Source: Nocardia sp. MH4 (lineage in GTDB: Bacteria; Actinomycetota; Actinomycetes; Mycobacteriales; Mycobacteriaceae). From it: 64,000 nt of DNA. The translations under genes and the position numbers were made by a program. The DNA lies in contig NZ_LPNR01000104.1 of NCBI RefSeq assembly GCF_019266065.1, positions 47,027 through 111,026 on the forward strand, given 5' to 3'. The notes below the pieces were generated by a model, which had not been told where the DNA came from, ran no database searches, and worked only from the letters and a program-made list of their open reading frames with translations. Within the stretch, counting starts at the first letter, position 1, and each line of letters starts with the position of its first letter. Of this stretch, positions 44,201 to 52,300 are shown piece by piece.

Positions 44201-45709
44201 TCAGCCGAGGAAGGTGTTGACCGACTTCTGCTCGGTATAGGCCTCGATCGCCGCGGTACCCAGTTCACGGCCCCAGCCGGACTGCTTGTAGCCGCCGAAC
44301 GGCAGTGCGGCGTCGAAAGCGTTGTGCGCGTTGATCCATACCGTGCCCGCCTTGATCTGGCGAGCGGTGCGATGGGCCTTGGACACGTCCTGGGTCCACA
44401 CCGAGGCGGCCAACCCGTAGGGGGTGTCGTTGGCCGCTGCGGCCACGCCCTGCTCGGCGTTGAACGGGGTCGCCACCACGACCGGGCCGAAGATCTCCTC
44501 GCGGTACACGCTGAACGAGGACTCGACGTCGACGAACACCGTCGGTTCGACGAAGTAGCCGCTCTCGCCGTGGCGGCGCCCGCCCGTCAGTGCTCGCGCA
44601 CCCGCCCGCAATCCGGCATCGACATAGCCCAGGACCCGGTCGAGCTGGGTCTGCGAGACCAGGGGGCCGACCTCGGTGGCCGGGTCGAGCCCCGAGCCGA
44701 TCTTGCTGGCCGCGGCGACCTCGGCGACGCCCCGGGTGAACTCGTCGAAGATCTTGTCCTCCACCAGCAATCGGGTGCCGCTGGTGCAGGTCTGGCCCTG
44801 GTTGAACAGGAATCCCGACGCCGTACCGGGGATCGCCAGGTCCAGATCGGCGTCGGCGAAGACGACCTGGGGACTCTTGCCGCCGAGCTCGAGGCTGACC
44901 TTCTTCAGATTGCCCTTGGCGGCGTCGACGATGAGCTTGCCCACCTCGGTGGAACCGGTGAAAGCGATCTTGTCGACATCGTCGTGGGCGGCCAGCGCGG
45001 CCCCGGCGTCGCCGTAGCCGGTGACGACATTGAGCACGCCGTCGGGCAGACCGACCTCGGCCAGGATCTCGGCCAGCCGCAGGGCGGTGAGCGGGGTGTC
45101 CTCGGCGGGCTTGAGCACGACGGTGTTGCCGGTCGCCAGCGCGACGGGAATCTTGAACGCGGCCATCAGCAGCGGGAAGTTCCACGGGACGATGGCTCCG
45201 CACACGCCGATCGGTTCGCGCAGGGTGTAGGCGTGCCACTGGGTGCCGGGTGCCCACGGCACCGACACCGGAATGGTGCGGCCTTCGATCTTGGTGGCCC
45301 AGCCGGCGTAGTACTGGAAGAGCTCGGCGACCCAGGTGATGTCGACGGCCTGGGCGACGCCGGCGGACTTGCCGTTGTCGAGCGATTCCAGCTGCGCCAA
45401 TTCCTCGGCATGGGCGTAGATCGCCTCGCCCGCGCGGAACAGCAGACGCTGGCGCTGGGCCGGGGTCCACAGCGACCACTCGCCTTCGAAGGCGACGCGT
45501 GCCGCGCGCACCGCGCGGTCGACATCGACGGCCTCGGCGTGGGCGACCTCGGTCAGCACCTGGCCGGTGGCCGGGTCGCGGGTCTGGAAGGTCCGGCCCG
45601 AGGCCGCGTCGACCCACCGGCCGCCGATGAACAGTTGCTTGGGCGTGGACAGCCAGGCGCGGACCTGCGGCAGCACCGCGGTGGTGGTGGGTTCGAGTAC
45701 TTCGGTCAT
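44201..45709 (-). CDS. NAD-dependent aldehyde dehydrogenase
   Basis: This 502-residue ALDH-superfamily enzyme carries the general-base Glu in VSLELGGKSPQVVFADADLD, the catalytic Cys in FLFNQGQTCTSGTRLLVEDK, the NAD-binding TGSTEVGKLI, and the C-terminal GGYKQSGWGRELG. Closest in type are class 1/2 (betaine/acetaldehyde-like) dehydrogenases. The start follows AAAGG. It is downstream of the NDMA-type alcohol dehydrogenase (16-base gap), so alcohol to aldehyde to acid can proceed in one operon. The divergent activator at 46974 most likely turns on both. Confidence 0.95.
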   Translation of the reverse strand: MTEVLEPTTTAVLPQVRAWLSTPKQLFIGGRWVDAASGRTFQTRDPATGQVLTEVAHAEAVDVDRAVRAARVAFEGEWSLWTPAQRQRLLFRAGEAIYAHAEELAQLESLDNGKSAGVAQAVDITWVAELFQYYAGWATKIEGRTIPVSVPWAPGTQWHAYTLREPIGVCGAIVPWNFPLLMAAFKIPVALATGNTVVLKPAEDTPLTALRLAEILAEVGLPDGVLNVVTGYGDAGAALAAHDDVDKIAFTGSTEVGKLIVDAAKGNLKKVSLELGGKSPQVVFADADLDLAIPGTASGFLFNQGQTCTSGTRLLVEDKIFDEFTRGVAEVAAASKIGSGLDPATEVGPLVSQTQLDRVLGYVDAGLRAGARALTGGRRHGESGYFVEPTVFVDVESSFSVYREEIFGPVVVATPFNAEQGVAAAANDTPYGLAASVWTQDVSKAHRTARQIKAGTVWINAHNAFDAALPFGGYKQSGWGRELGTAAIEAYTEQKSVNTFLG

Positions 45710-45725
45710 CGTCGTGCCTTTCGGA

Positions 45726-46841
45726 TCAGGAGTGGTCGTGCACGAGCACGCCGCGGATGTTCTGGCCGTTGAGCAGGTCGTCGTAGCCCTGATTGACCTG
45801 ATCGAGGGTGTAGGTGCGGGTGATGAGCTCGTCGAGCTTCAGATCGCCGCTCTGGTAGAGACCGAGGATCTTGGGGATGTCGACGGTCGGGTTGCAGTCG
45901 CCGAAGAGGCTGCCGCGCAGTTCCTTCCGGAACAGCGTCATGATCGAACCGGGGAGCTGGATGTTGATCTCGTCGAGCTTGTTGAGCCCGGTCAGCACGA
46001 CCTTGCCGCCCTTGCCGACAGCGTCGAAGCCGGCGCTGACGATCTCGGCGGTCATCAGGTCCGGGATCAGGATCGCGGCGTCGGCGCCTTGGCCGCGGGT
46101 CAGGTCGTTGATCGTGGCCAGGGCGTCACCGGCGTCGGCGAACGCGTGCGTGGCACCGAGTTCGAGGGCGCGTTCGCGTTTGTTGTGCAGCGGGTCGACC
46201 GCGACGACATAGCGCGCGCCGGCGAAGCGCGCGCCCTGCACCGCGTTGATGCCGAGCCCGCCGATGCCGAAGACGACCACCACGTCACCGGGTTTCACCT
46301 CGGCGGTGTTGACCGCCGAACCCCACCCGCTGGGGACACCGCAACCCACCAGCACCGCCTTGTCCAGCGGCAGGTCGTCGTCGACCTTGACGCAGGAGTT
46401 CTGGTGGATCACCCCGTACTGGCTGAACGTGCCGAGCATGCACATCGCGCCGTAGTCACCGGCCGGTCCCCGCAGCGGGAAACGACCACCGGGCAGATAG
46501 CCCTCGAGGATCGTGGCGCCCATGTCGCAGATGGACTGCTGACCGTTGGAGCAGTAGCGACAGGTGCCGCAGTTCGGGATGAACGAGCACACCACGTGAT
46601 CGCCGGGCGCCACCCGGGTGACGCCGGGCCCGACCTCCTCGATGATGCCCGCGCCCTCGTGGCCGAGCACCATCGGCAGCCGCGCCTCCAGGTCACCGTG
46701 GGCGATGTGGACATCGGAATGGCACAGCCCGCCGTAGAGGTACCGGATGAGTACCTCTCCCTCGCGCGGCTTGTCGAGTTCGAGCTCTTCGATCTCGATC
46801 GGTTTGCCTGGCTGGTAGACGACCGCGGCCTTGGTCTTCAT
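45726..46841 (-). CDS. NDMA-dependent (mycofactocin-type) alcohol dehydrogenase
   Basis: This 371-residue zinc alcohol dehydrogenase (MDR) has LCHSDVHIAHGDLEARLPMV followed by LGHEGAGIIEEVGPGVTRV (catalytic Zn), CGTCRYCSNGQQSIC (structural Zn), VGCGVPSGWGSAVNTAEVKP and a Rossmann fold VVVFGIGGLGINAVQGARFA. The family keeps its NADH tightly bound and passes electrons to NDMA in vitro, to mycofactocin in vivo. The start ATG 46841 is supported by GGAG a few bases before. It oxidises short or mid-chain alcohols. It pairs with the ALDH downstream. Confidence 0.9.
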   Translation of the reverse strand: MKTKAAVVYQPGKPIEIEELELDKPREGEVLIRYLYGGLCHSDVHIAHGDLEARLPMVLGHEGAGIIEEVGPGVTRVAPGDHVVCSFIPNCGTCRYCSNGQQSICDMGATILEGYLPGGRFPLRGPAGDYGAMCMLGTFSQYGVIHQNSCVKVDDDLPLDKAVLVGCGVPSGWGSAVNTAEVKPGDVVVVFGIGGLGINAVQGARFAGARYVVAVDPLHNKRERALELGATHAFADAGDALATINDLTRGQGADAAILIPDLMTAEIVSAGFDAVGKGGKVVLTGLNKLDEINIQLPGSIMTLFRKELRGSLFGDCNPTVDIPKILGLYQSGDLKLDELITRTYTLDQVNQGYDDLLNGQNIRGVLVHDHS

Positions 46842-46921
46842 GGCGGGTTCTCCTGATCCTCGTCGATGCGTCCCGTCCGGAGCGACGCCGAACCACAGTC
46901 GCAACGGTGGGCTGACGCGAC

Positions 46922-46967
46922 TGTTCAGAAACTGGACAATCGTGACCCCGGTCACCATTGCTACGGT
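46922..46967. promoter_or_regulatory. Activator-site inverted repeats and leaderless -10
   Basis: In the 132-base gap between divergent adh and activator lie TGTTCAG-AAA-CTGGACA (46922-46938, one mismatch), the perfect palindrome GTGACC-CC-GGTCAC (46942-46955), and TACGGT (46962-46967), six bases before the activator ATG. The first is a good candidate for binding by the Fis-type activator. Confidence 0.5.
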
Positions 46968-46973
46968 GAGTGC

Positions 46974-48590
46974 ATGGAACCCGAGGTGAACGGCATGGTG
47001 GCCAAGCGGGAACCGATCGCCGCGTCCTGGCATCGGGCGACGATGGCCGGACTGGAGCCGGGCTCGGCGCTGGACACGATCAGCTATGTCGACATCGACG
47101 AGACCAGTCCGCTGATGGCCGCGGCCGCGGTGGTCCTCGACGACCTCAACCATCGACTCGAGGGCACCGACTTCACCACGATCGTCATCGACCGGGAAGG
47201 CCGCGTCGCGCATCAGTGGTGCGGAAATCGCAGTGCCCGCAAGGTCTTCGACGACCTCGGCGTCGACATCGGTGCCTCCCTGCTCGAGGAGGCGGTCGGC
47301 ACCACCGCGCCGGGGGTGGCGCTGGAGACCCGCACCAGCATCGCCGTCAACGGCGACGAGCACTTCGCTGTCCCACTGCGGCGCATGAGCTGCTACGGAC
47401 ATCCCATCTTCCACCCCACCACCCGCCGGATCGAGGGTGTGCTGGATCTGTCGACGGTGGCCCGGGAAGCCAGCCCGCTGTTGCCGCCGCTGGTCGCCCG
47501 CGCGGTCGCCGACATCGAGCAGCGACTGCTCGACGGCTCCCGCGTGTCGGACAAGGAACTGCTCGCCGCGTTCCAGGCCGCGGGCACCCGCCGCCGCGCG
47601 GTGCTGGCCATCGGGCGCGACCTGCTCATGTCCAACCAGGCCGCCGCGGACCTGCTCGGCGCCACCGACGTCGCGTTGCTGCGCATGATGGCACCGGATG
47701 TGCGGCGCAGCTCGGTCTTCGATCTGACGCTGGAGTCCGGGCTGGCGGTGCGGGTCGAAGCGACCCGGGTCGGCGGTCCGGCCGGGGGAACCCTGCTCAA
47801 CGTCGAACCCCGCGAACGGGCGAGCATCGCCTATTCCCGCCGGGCGCTCGAGCCCGGCGACCCGCTCCTGGTCGCGGGACCACCGGGTTCCGGGCGCTCG
47901 CGCACCGCGCGCGAACACGCCACCGAGCAGCCGGTCACCGTCCTGACCGCCGCCAACGCCCTGCTCGACGGCAGCGACGTCTTCGCCCGTGACTTCGCCG
48001 CGCTGGTCCGCGCCCGGCAGGGCACCGTGTGCGTCGACGGCCTCGACCTGTTGCCCGACGATCTGATCGATCTCGTCGCCACCCATGTCGCCGACCGGCA
48101 GGTGCCGCGCGTCGTGCTGGTCACCGGAGCGGTGGACACCCTCACCGGCCGGGCCGCCGCGCTGGCCGCCGAATGCACCGACCGCGTCGAACTCGGGCCG
48201 CTGAGCAACCGCCGCGGCGAGATCCCGGCGCTGGTCGCGGCGATGCTACGCGAGGCGGGCGCGGACAGCTCGCTGTATTTCACCCCGGGCGCGCTCTCGG
48301 CGCTGTCCGCGCATCATTGGCCCGGCAATCTGCGCGAATTGCGCGCGGTCGTCACCGACGTCATCCGGCACCGGCGAAGCGGCGCGGTCGTCGTGAACGA
48401 CCTCCCCGAGGCCTACCGCACGCAGCAGCCGATCCGGCAACTCATGCCGATCGACCGCGCCGAACGCGACGTCATCGTCGAGGCGCTGCGCCGATTCGAG
48501 GGCAACAAGGTCAAAACCGCGCAGGCCCTGGGGATCTCGCGCACCACGCTCTACGCGAAGATGCGTGCGCTGCGCATCACCGTCTACTGA
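46974..48590 (+). CDS. AcoR/MimR-like activator with GAF and Fis-type HTH
   Basis: This 538-residue regulator has an N-terminal GAF-like sensor (~20-190, with GAPVGTTAPGVALETRTSIA-type segment seen as VGTTAPGVALETRTSIAVNG), a degenerate AAA+ domain (~290-470; LLVAGPPGSGRSRTAREHAT is the P-loop) and a C-terminal Fis-type helix-turn-helix (EALRRFEGNKVKTAQALGIS, RTTLYAKMRALRI). The sigma-54 contact motif GAFTGA is absent, which fits actinobacteria, which lack sigma-54. MimR and AcoR homologues activate alcohol and propane oxidation. The ATG lies six bases after TACGGT, so the message is probably leaderless. It probably responds to the alcohol. Confidence 0.87.
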   Translation: MEPEVNGMVAKREPIAASWHRATMAGLEPGSALDTISYVDIDETSPLMAAAAVVLDDLNHRLEGTDFTTIVIDREGRVAHQWCGNRSARKVFDDLGVDIGASLLEEAVGTTAPGVALETRTSIAVNGDEHFAVPLRRMSCYGHPIFHPTTRRIEGVLDLSTVAREASPLLPPLVARAVADIEQRLLDGSRVSDKELLAAFQAAGTRRRAVLAIGRDLLMSNQAAADLLGATDVALLRMMAPDVRRSSVFDLTLESGLAVRVEATRVGGPAGGTLLNVEPRERASIAYSRRALEPGDPLLVAGPPGSGRSRTAREHATEQPVTVLTAANALLDGSDVFARDFAALVRARQGTVCVDGLDLLPDDLIDLVATHVADRQVPRVVLVTGAVDTLTGRAAALAAECTDRVELGPLSNRRGEIPALVAAMLREAGADSSLYFTPGALSALSAHHWPGNLRELRAVVTDVIRHRRSGAVVVNDLPEAYRTQQPIRQLMPIDRAERDVIVEALRRFEGNKVKTAQALGISRTTLYAKMRALRITVY

Positions 48591-48696
48591 CGCGCACGCG
48601 CGGCGGCACCGGGAATCGGGCGCGCGGGTCGTTGATAACGCGGGTGCGGTGAATGGCGATCTTGCACCGCTGTTCGTCTCGCACCGAAGGAGATTC

Positions 48697-49233
48697 GTGA
48701 CCCAGCCGCCGATTCCACCGCAGTATCCGTCCGCGCCCTACCCGGCCTATCCACCGCAGCCGCCGCGCCGCGACAACACGACCCTGTGGGTGTTGCTCGC
48801 GGTTGTCGGTGTTCTGCTGCTGGTCTGTGGCGGGTGCGCCACCTCGGTGCTGCTCGCCGCCGGAGACACCCAGGACACCGGCCGGACCGCGGTGAGCACG
48901 CCACCGCCGGGTGGGCCCGCCGAGCCGCCACCGGGTTCGGGCGCACCCCGCACCAGCGCTCCACGTACCGCGCCCTCGACACCGAGCGCGTCGAGCAACA
49001 GCCAGAACACGACCAAGCAGGACGCGTTCATCGCGACACTCGACCGCGAGGGGATCTACTACTCCTCACGCCAGGCGGCGCTCGACATGGGCGTGGCGAT
49101 CTGCGAGGAACGCGCCGCCGGGGCGACCGATGTCGAGATGGCGACCGCGCTCACCGAGAAGGGGTATTCGAGCCGCGACGCCGCCTACCTCGTCGTCGCT
49201 GCCCAGATGCAGTTCTGTCCCGAATACGCCTGA
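48697..49233 (+). CDS. DUF732-family membrane-anchored protein
   Basis: This 178-residue protein has a Pro/Tyr-rich cytosolic start (PPIPPQYPSAPYPAYPPQPP), a single membrane helix (LWVLLAVVGVLLLVCGGCAT, ~30-50), a Pro/Ser/Thr linker (60-100) and an external domain of DUF732 type (QDAFIATLDREGIYYSSRQA followed by AICEERAAGATDVEMATALT). DUF732 is found widely in Mycobacteriales as a secreted or membrane-bound helical domain of unknown use; its two Cys (CEE, FCPEYA) form a disulfide. The GTG at 48697 follows AAGGAG. Transcribed alone. Confidence 0.85.
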   Translation: MTQPPIPPQYPSAPYPAYPPQPPRRDNTTLWVLLAVVGVLLLVCGGCATSVLLAAGDTQDTGRTAVSTPPPGGPAEPPPGSGAPRTSAPRTAPSTPSASSNSQNTTKQDAFIATLDREGIYYSSRQAALDMGVAICEERAAGATDVEMATALTEKGYSSRDAAYLVVAAQMQFCPEYA

Positions 49234-49245
49234 CGAGGTGGTGCT

Positions 49246-49281
49246 GGTCGGCCGGTCCCGGAGAGGCGGAACCGGCCGACC
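49246..49281. terminator. Bidirectional terminator hairpin
   Basis: GGTCGGCCGGT (49246-49256) pairs with ACCGGCCGACC (49271-49281), 11 bp, loop 14. It lies between the convergent DUF732 and carbonic anhydrase genes. Confidence 0.65.
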
Positions 49282-49284
49282 CGC

Positions 49285-49917
49285 TCAGGCGACTTCGCCG
49301 ATGTCGCCGATGACGCTGCGCAGCTGGGCGCGCCCGTCGGCGAGGTTGTAGGTCACGCAGGCGATGGCCAGCTGGCCCGCCTCGACGCGGTCGGAGATGG
49401 TCGACGAACGCTGCATGAGCAGGCGCGCGGTTTCCTCCACATGACGGGCTTCCAGGTCGTCGACGTTGGTCAGACCTTCCCGGCGGCCGAGCAGGATCGA
49501 CGGGGTGACGCGTTCGACCACGCTACGGATGAAACCGCCCGGCACCGTCCCGTTGTCGAGGGCATCGATGGTGGCGGCCACCGCGCCGCACGAGTCGTGG
49601 CCGAGGACCACGATCAGCGGCACCTGCAGTACCGCGACGCCGTACTCGATCGAGCCGAGCACCGAACTGTCCACCACATGACCGGCGGTGCGCACGACGA
49701 ACATGTCGCCGAGCCCCCGGTCGAAGATGATCTCGGCGGCGACCCGGGAGTCACCACACCCGAACAGGATCGCCGAGGGCTGCTGGCCACCCGCCAGCTT
49801 GGCGCGATCCGCGGCACCCTGGCTGGGGTGCTGCAGGGTATCGGTGACGAAACGGTCGTTTCCATCACGCAGGGACTTCCACGCGGCAACAGGATTCGAA
49901 TGGGGCATAACCCCCAT
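49285..49917 (-). CDS. Beta-class carbonic anhydrase
   Basis: This 210-residue enzyme hydrates CO2 in the cytosol. Zinc ligands are the Cys and Asp of ILFGCGDSRVAAEIIFD and the His and Cys of VVLGHDSCGAVAATIDAL; VVRTAGHVVDSSVLGSIEYG is the conserved core between them. This layout and length are those of actinobacterial beta-CAs. The start may be ATG 49917 or ATG 49908 (MPHSNPV); neither has a clear ribosome site, and homologues often start like the latter. Stand-alone gene, convergent with DUF732. Confidence 0.93.
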   Translation of the reverse strand: MGVMPHSNPVAAWKSLRDGNDRFVTDTLQHPSQGAADRAKLAGGQQPSAILFGCGDSRVAAEIIFDRGLGDMFVVRTAGHVVDSSVLGSIEYGVAVLQVPLIVVLGHDSCGAVAATIDALDNGTVPGGFIRSVVERVTPSILLGRREGLTNVDDLEARHVEETARLLMQRSSTISDRVEAGQLAIACVTYNLADGRAQLRSVIGDIGEVA

Positions 49918-50006
49918 AGTGCCTGAATTGCGACGCGTGGCGACACCGACCCCCTGACGGCTTCGTCACCCGCCGGGTGTCCGGTGAACCGGGTCTCGAT
50001 CCCGAG

Positions 50007-50033
50007 CCATCCGGCCGGGCGGGCTGGCCGAAC
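50007..50033 (+). promoter_or_regulatory. SigK-type promoter of the fasciclin gene
   Basis: CCATCC (50007-50012), 15 bases, CCGAAC (50028-50033). The two hexamers match the mycobacterial SigK consensus as I recall it (CCATCC and CCGAAT). The same arrangement, with the shared flank GGCTGGCCGAA, precedes sigK. Confidence 0.7.
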
Positions 50034-50093
50034 TCCGTTGCGTCCACATCAGCGCGGCACTCTCGCCGCCCTTTCGGAAGCGACGGAACGACC

Positions 50094-50750
50094 ATGCGAA
50101 CCCTGCGCAGCACCCTCGTGGCGGCAGCCCTTCTCGGCTCGGTACTCGGCGCCTCGGCCTGTTCCGACGACGATTCGACCACCTCGTCCGCGACCACCTC
50201 GGCGACGACCTCCTCCTCGTCGATGACCGCGTCCGCGGCGAACGGCTCCGGCGCGTCGGGTCTCGTCGGGCCCGGGTGCGCCGAATACGCCGCCCAGGTT
50301 CCCAGCGGCCCCGGCTCGGTGAGCGGGATGGCTCAGGACCCGGTCGCGGTCGCCGCGTCCAACAACCCCATGCTCACCACGCTGGTGGCGGCGGTGTCGG
50401 GCAAACTCAATCCCCAGGTCAACCTGGTCGACACCCTCAACGGCGGCCAGTTCACCGTCTTCGCGCCCGTCGACTCCGCGTTCGCGAAGATCGACCCGGC
50501 CACCATCGAGTCGCTGAAGACCGATTCGGCCACCCTCACCAAGATCCTGACCTACCACGTGGTGCCCGGTCAGCTCGCGCCCCAGGATGTCGCGGGCACG
50601 CACAAGACCGTCGAGGGCGCGGCCGTCACGGTGACCGGCTCCGGGGACAGCCTGAAGGTCGGTGACGCGGCCGTGGTCTGCGGTGGCGTGCGCACGGCGA
50701 ACGCGACGGTCTACATGATCGACAGCGTGCTCATGCCGCCCGCGGCGTGA
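50094..50750 (+). CDS. Fasciclin-domain lipoprotein (MPT83/MPT70-like)
   Basis: This 218-residue protein has a lipoprotein signal ([16 protein letters not shown], Cys23), a Ser/Thr-rich linker (24-55), and one FAS1 domain: [40 protein letters not shown] (motif H1), [20 protein letters not shown] (motif H2) and [23 protein letters not shown]70/83 have the same order and are induced by SigK. The ATG at 50094 is the sole good start. The gene lies directly before sigK and carries a SigK-type promoter 60 bases upstream. Cell-surface adhesion or sensing role. Confidence 0.92.
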   Translation: MRTLRSTLVAAALLGSVLGASACSDDDSTTSSATTSATTSSSSMTASAANGSGASGLVGPGCAEYAAQVPSGPGSVSGMAQDPVAVAASNNPMLTTLVAAVSGKLNPQVNLVDTLNGGQFTVFAPVDSAFAKIDPATIESLKTDSATLTKILTYHVVPGQLAPQDVAGTHKTVEGAAVTVTGSGDSLKVGDAAVVCGGVRTANATVYMIDSVLMPPAA

Positions 50751-50811
50751 GGTCGACGATGGTCACGCCGCCGGGAACCGTAGAGTTGCGGAAGAAAGTT
50801 TTCGGCGGCGC

Positions 50812-50838
50812 CCATCCGTACCGCGGGGCTGGCCGAAA
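50812..50838 (+). promoter_or_regulatory. SigK-type autoregulatory promoter of sigK
   Basis: CCATCC (50812-50817), 15 bases, CCGAAA (50833-50838), lying 34 bases before the sigK ATG. Nearly identical with the promoter at 50007-50033, so SigK should activate its own gene. Confidence 0.7.
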
Positions 50839-50872
50839 TCCCTCTCATGCTGATGCACGCAGGGACCACACG

Positions 50873-51520
50873 ATGACGAACCGCCCGGGCTCCTCGCCGA
50901 TCCGGTTGCGCGTGGTGACCGATCCGGCGCCCGCATGCCCGGCGCCCGCCAAGCCCGACCACGCCGTGCAAGCGCGGCTGGTGACGCTGCTCGGCGCGAT
51001 CGCGTCCGGGGACCGGACGGCGTTCGCCGAGTTCTATCGGGCGACCAGTCCGCGGGTGTTCGGACTCGCGCTGCGGGTGGTGCGCAACCACGGCGCGGCC
51101 GAGGACATCGCGCAGGAGGTGTTCCTGCAGGCCTGGTCGCTGGCGGGGGAGTACGACGTGGGTAAGGCCAGCCCGATCGGCTGGCTGATGATGCTGACCC
51201 ACCGCCGCGCGGTCGACCGGGTGCGTGCCGAACAGTCGGCGACCAGCCGTGACCTGGTGTTCGGGCACACCCATCTGGGCCGTGACCACGACACCGTGGC
51301 CGAGGAGGTCACCCAGCGGCTCGACGAGCAGTCGGTCCAGGACTGTCTCGCGACGATGACCGAGCTGCAGCGCGAGGCGGTGGCGCTGGCCTATTACAGC
51401 GGGCGCACCTACGCCGAGGTCTCCGAGACCCTGGACGTGCCGTTGCCGACGGTGAAGAGCCGGATCAGGGACGGCTTGAAGCGACTCGAAAACTGTTTGA
51501 CCGGAGGGAATTCCCGATGA
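50873..51520 (+). CDS. sigK: ECF RNA polymerase sigma factor SigK
   Basis: This 215-residue ECF sigma factor has region 2 with EFYRATSPRVFGLALRVVRN and AAEDIAQEVFLQAWSLAGEY (core-binding and -10 recognition) and region 4 with LTELQREAVALAYYSGRTYA followed by EVSETLDVPLPTVKSRIRDG (-35 recognition). Adjoining the anti-sigma RskA (ATGA overlap) and the FAS1 lipoprotein identifies it as SigK. The start is ATG 50873 after AGGGA; the longer frame from 50747 overlaps the promoter. The regulator drives its own gene and the lipoprotein from near-identical promoters. Confidence 0.94.
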   Translation: MTNRPGSSPIRLRVVTDPAPACPAPAKPDHAVQARLVTLLGAIASGDRTAFAEFYRATSPRVFGLALRVVRNHGAAEDIAQEVFLQAWSLAGEYDVGKASPIGWLMMLTHRRAVDRVRAEQSATSRDLVFGHTHLGRDHDTVAEEVTQRLDEQSVQDCLATMTELQREAVALAYYSGRTYAEVSETLDVPLPTVKSRIRDGLKRLENCLTGGNSR

Positions 51521-52251
51521 GCGAGACAGATCGGCGGACCCCTCGGCCGTTGCTCGACGACGCCTACCCCTACGCCCTCGACGCGCTCGATCCCCAGCAG
51601 CGACGCGCTATCGACGACGAGCTCGCGGCCGCGGATCCCGAGCGCGCGCGGGAGTTCCTCGCCGCCGTGTCGCGCATTCGCGAGACCATGGCCGCGTTGA
51701 CGGTGTCCGACTCGGTGCCCCCACCCGCCCGGCTCGAAGCCGCGCTGATGCGGGCGCTGGACCGGCTCGATCCGCAGGTGCGCCCGCTGACCCGGCGGGA
51801 CACGCAGGGCAAAGGGTGGCGACTGCGCTGGTTGACCGCCGCCGCGGCCGCGGTCGTCGCGGTCGGCATCGGCACCGGGGTCGCGGTCGTGATCGACCGC
51901 ACGAACGACGGCACCGGCGCGATCACCGCGCAACAGGTGCTCGACCAGCCCGACAGCCGGGAGTCGTCGGTCGCGATCACCGGCGGCGGCGCGATGACGG
52001 TGCACCAGTCCACGGCACTGGGCGCCGCGGCGGTGTCGTTCCAGGACATGCCCGCGCTGTCCGCCGACCGCGCGTACCAGTTGTGGCGCATTCCCACCGG
52101 CGGTGCCCCCCGCTCGGTTGCGGTGATGGAAGGTCCGGCCTCGGTGGTCACCGCCGTCGACGCCGCCGACACCCTCGCGGTGACCGTCGAACCCGCCGGT
52201 GGTTCGGCCGGCCCCACCACACCGGTGATCGTCAGCATGACAGTCGGCTGA
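51517..52251 (+). CDS. rskA: Anti-sigma-K factor RskA
   Basis: This 244-residue transmembrane anti-sigma factor has a cytosolic part (1-104) that begins with an RskA-type helix bundle (AYPYALDALDPQQRRAIDDE, REFLAAVSRIRETMAALTVS), one membrane helix (105-126, WLTAAAAAVVAVGIGTGVAV) and an external RskA domain (~140-244, including FQDMPALSADRAYQLWRIPT). It holds SigK inactive until its external part is cut or released by a redox or other signal. The start overlaps the sigK stop. Paired with SigK and the molybdoenzyme downstream, it suggests sensing of cell-envelope redox state. Confidence 0.93.
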   Translation: MSETDRRTPRPLLDDAYPYALDALDPQQRRAIDDELAAADPERAREFLAAVSRIRETMAALTVSDSVPPPARLEAALMRALDRLDPQVRPLTRRDTQGKGWRLRWLTAAAAAVVAVGIGTGVAVVIDRTNDGTGAITAQQVLDQPDSRESSVAITGGGAMTVHQSTALGAAAVSFQDMPALSADRAYQLWRIPTGGAPRSVAVMEGPASVVTAVDAADTLAVTVEPAGGSAGPTTPVIVSMTVG

Positions 52252-52300
52252 CCCGCCCGCGGCGGGCCGCGCCGACACTCGATACCTCAGGAGTGACAGC

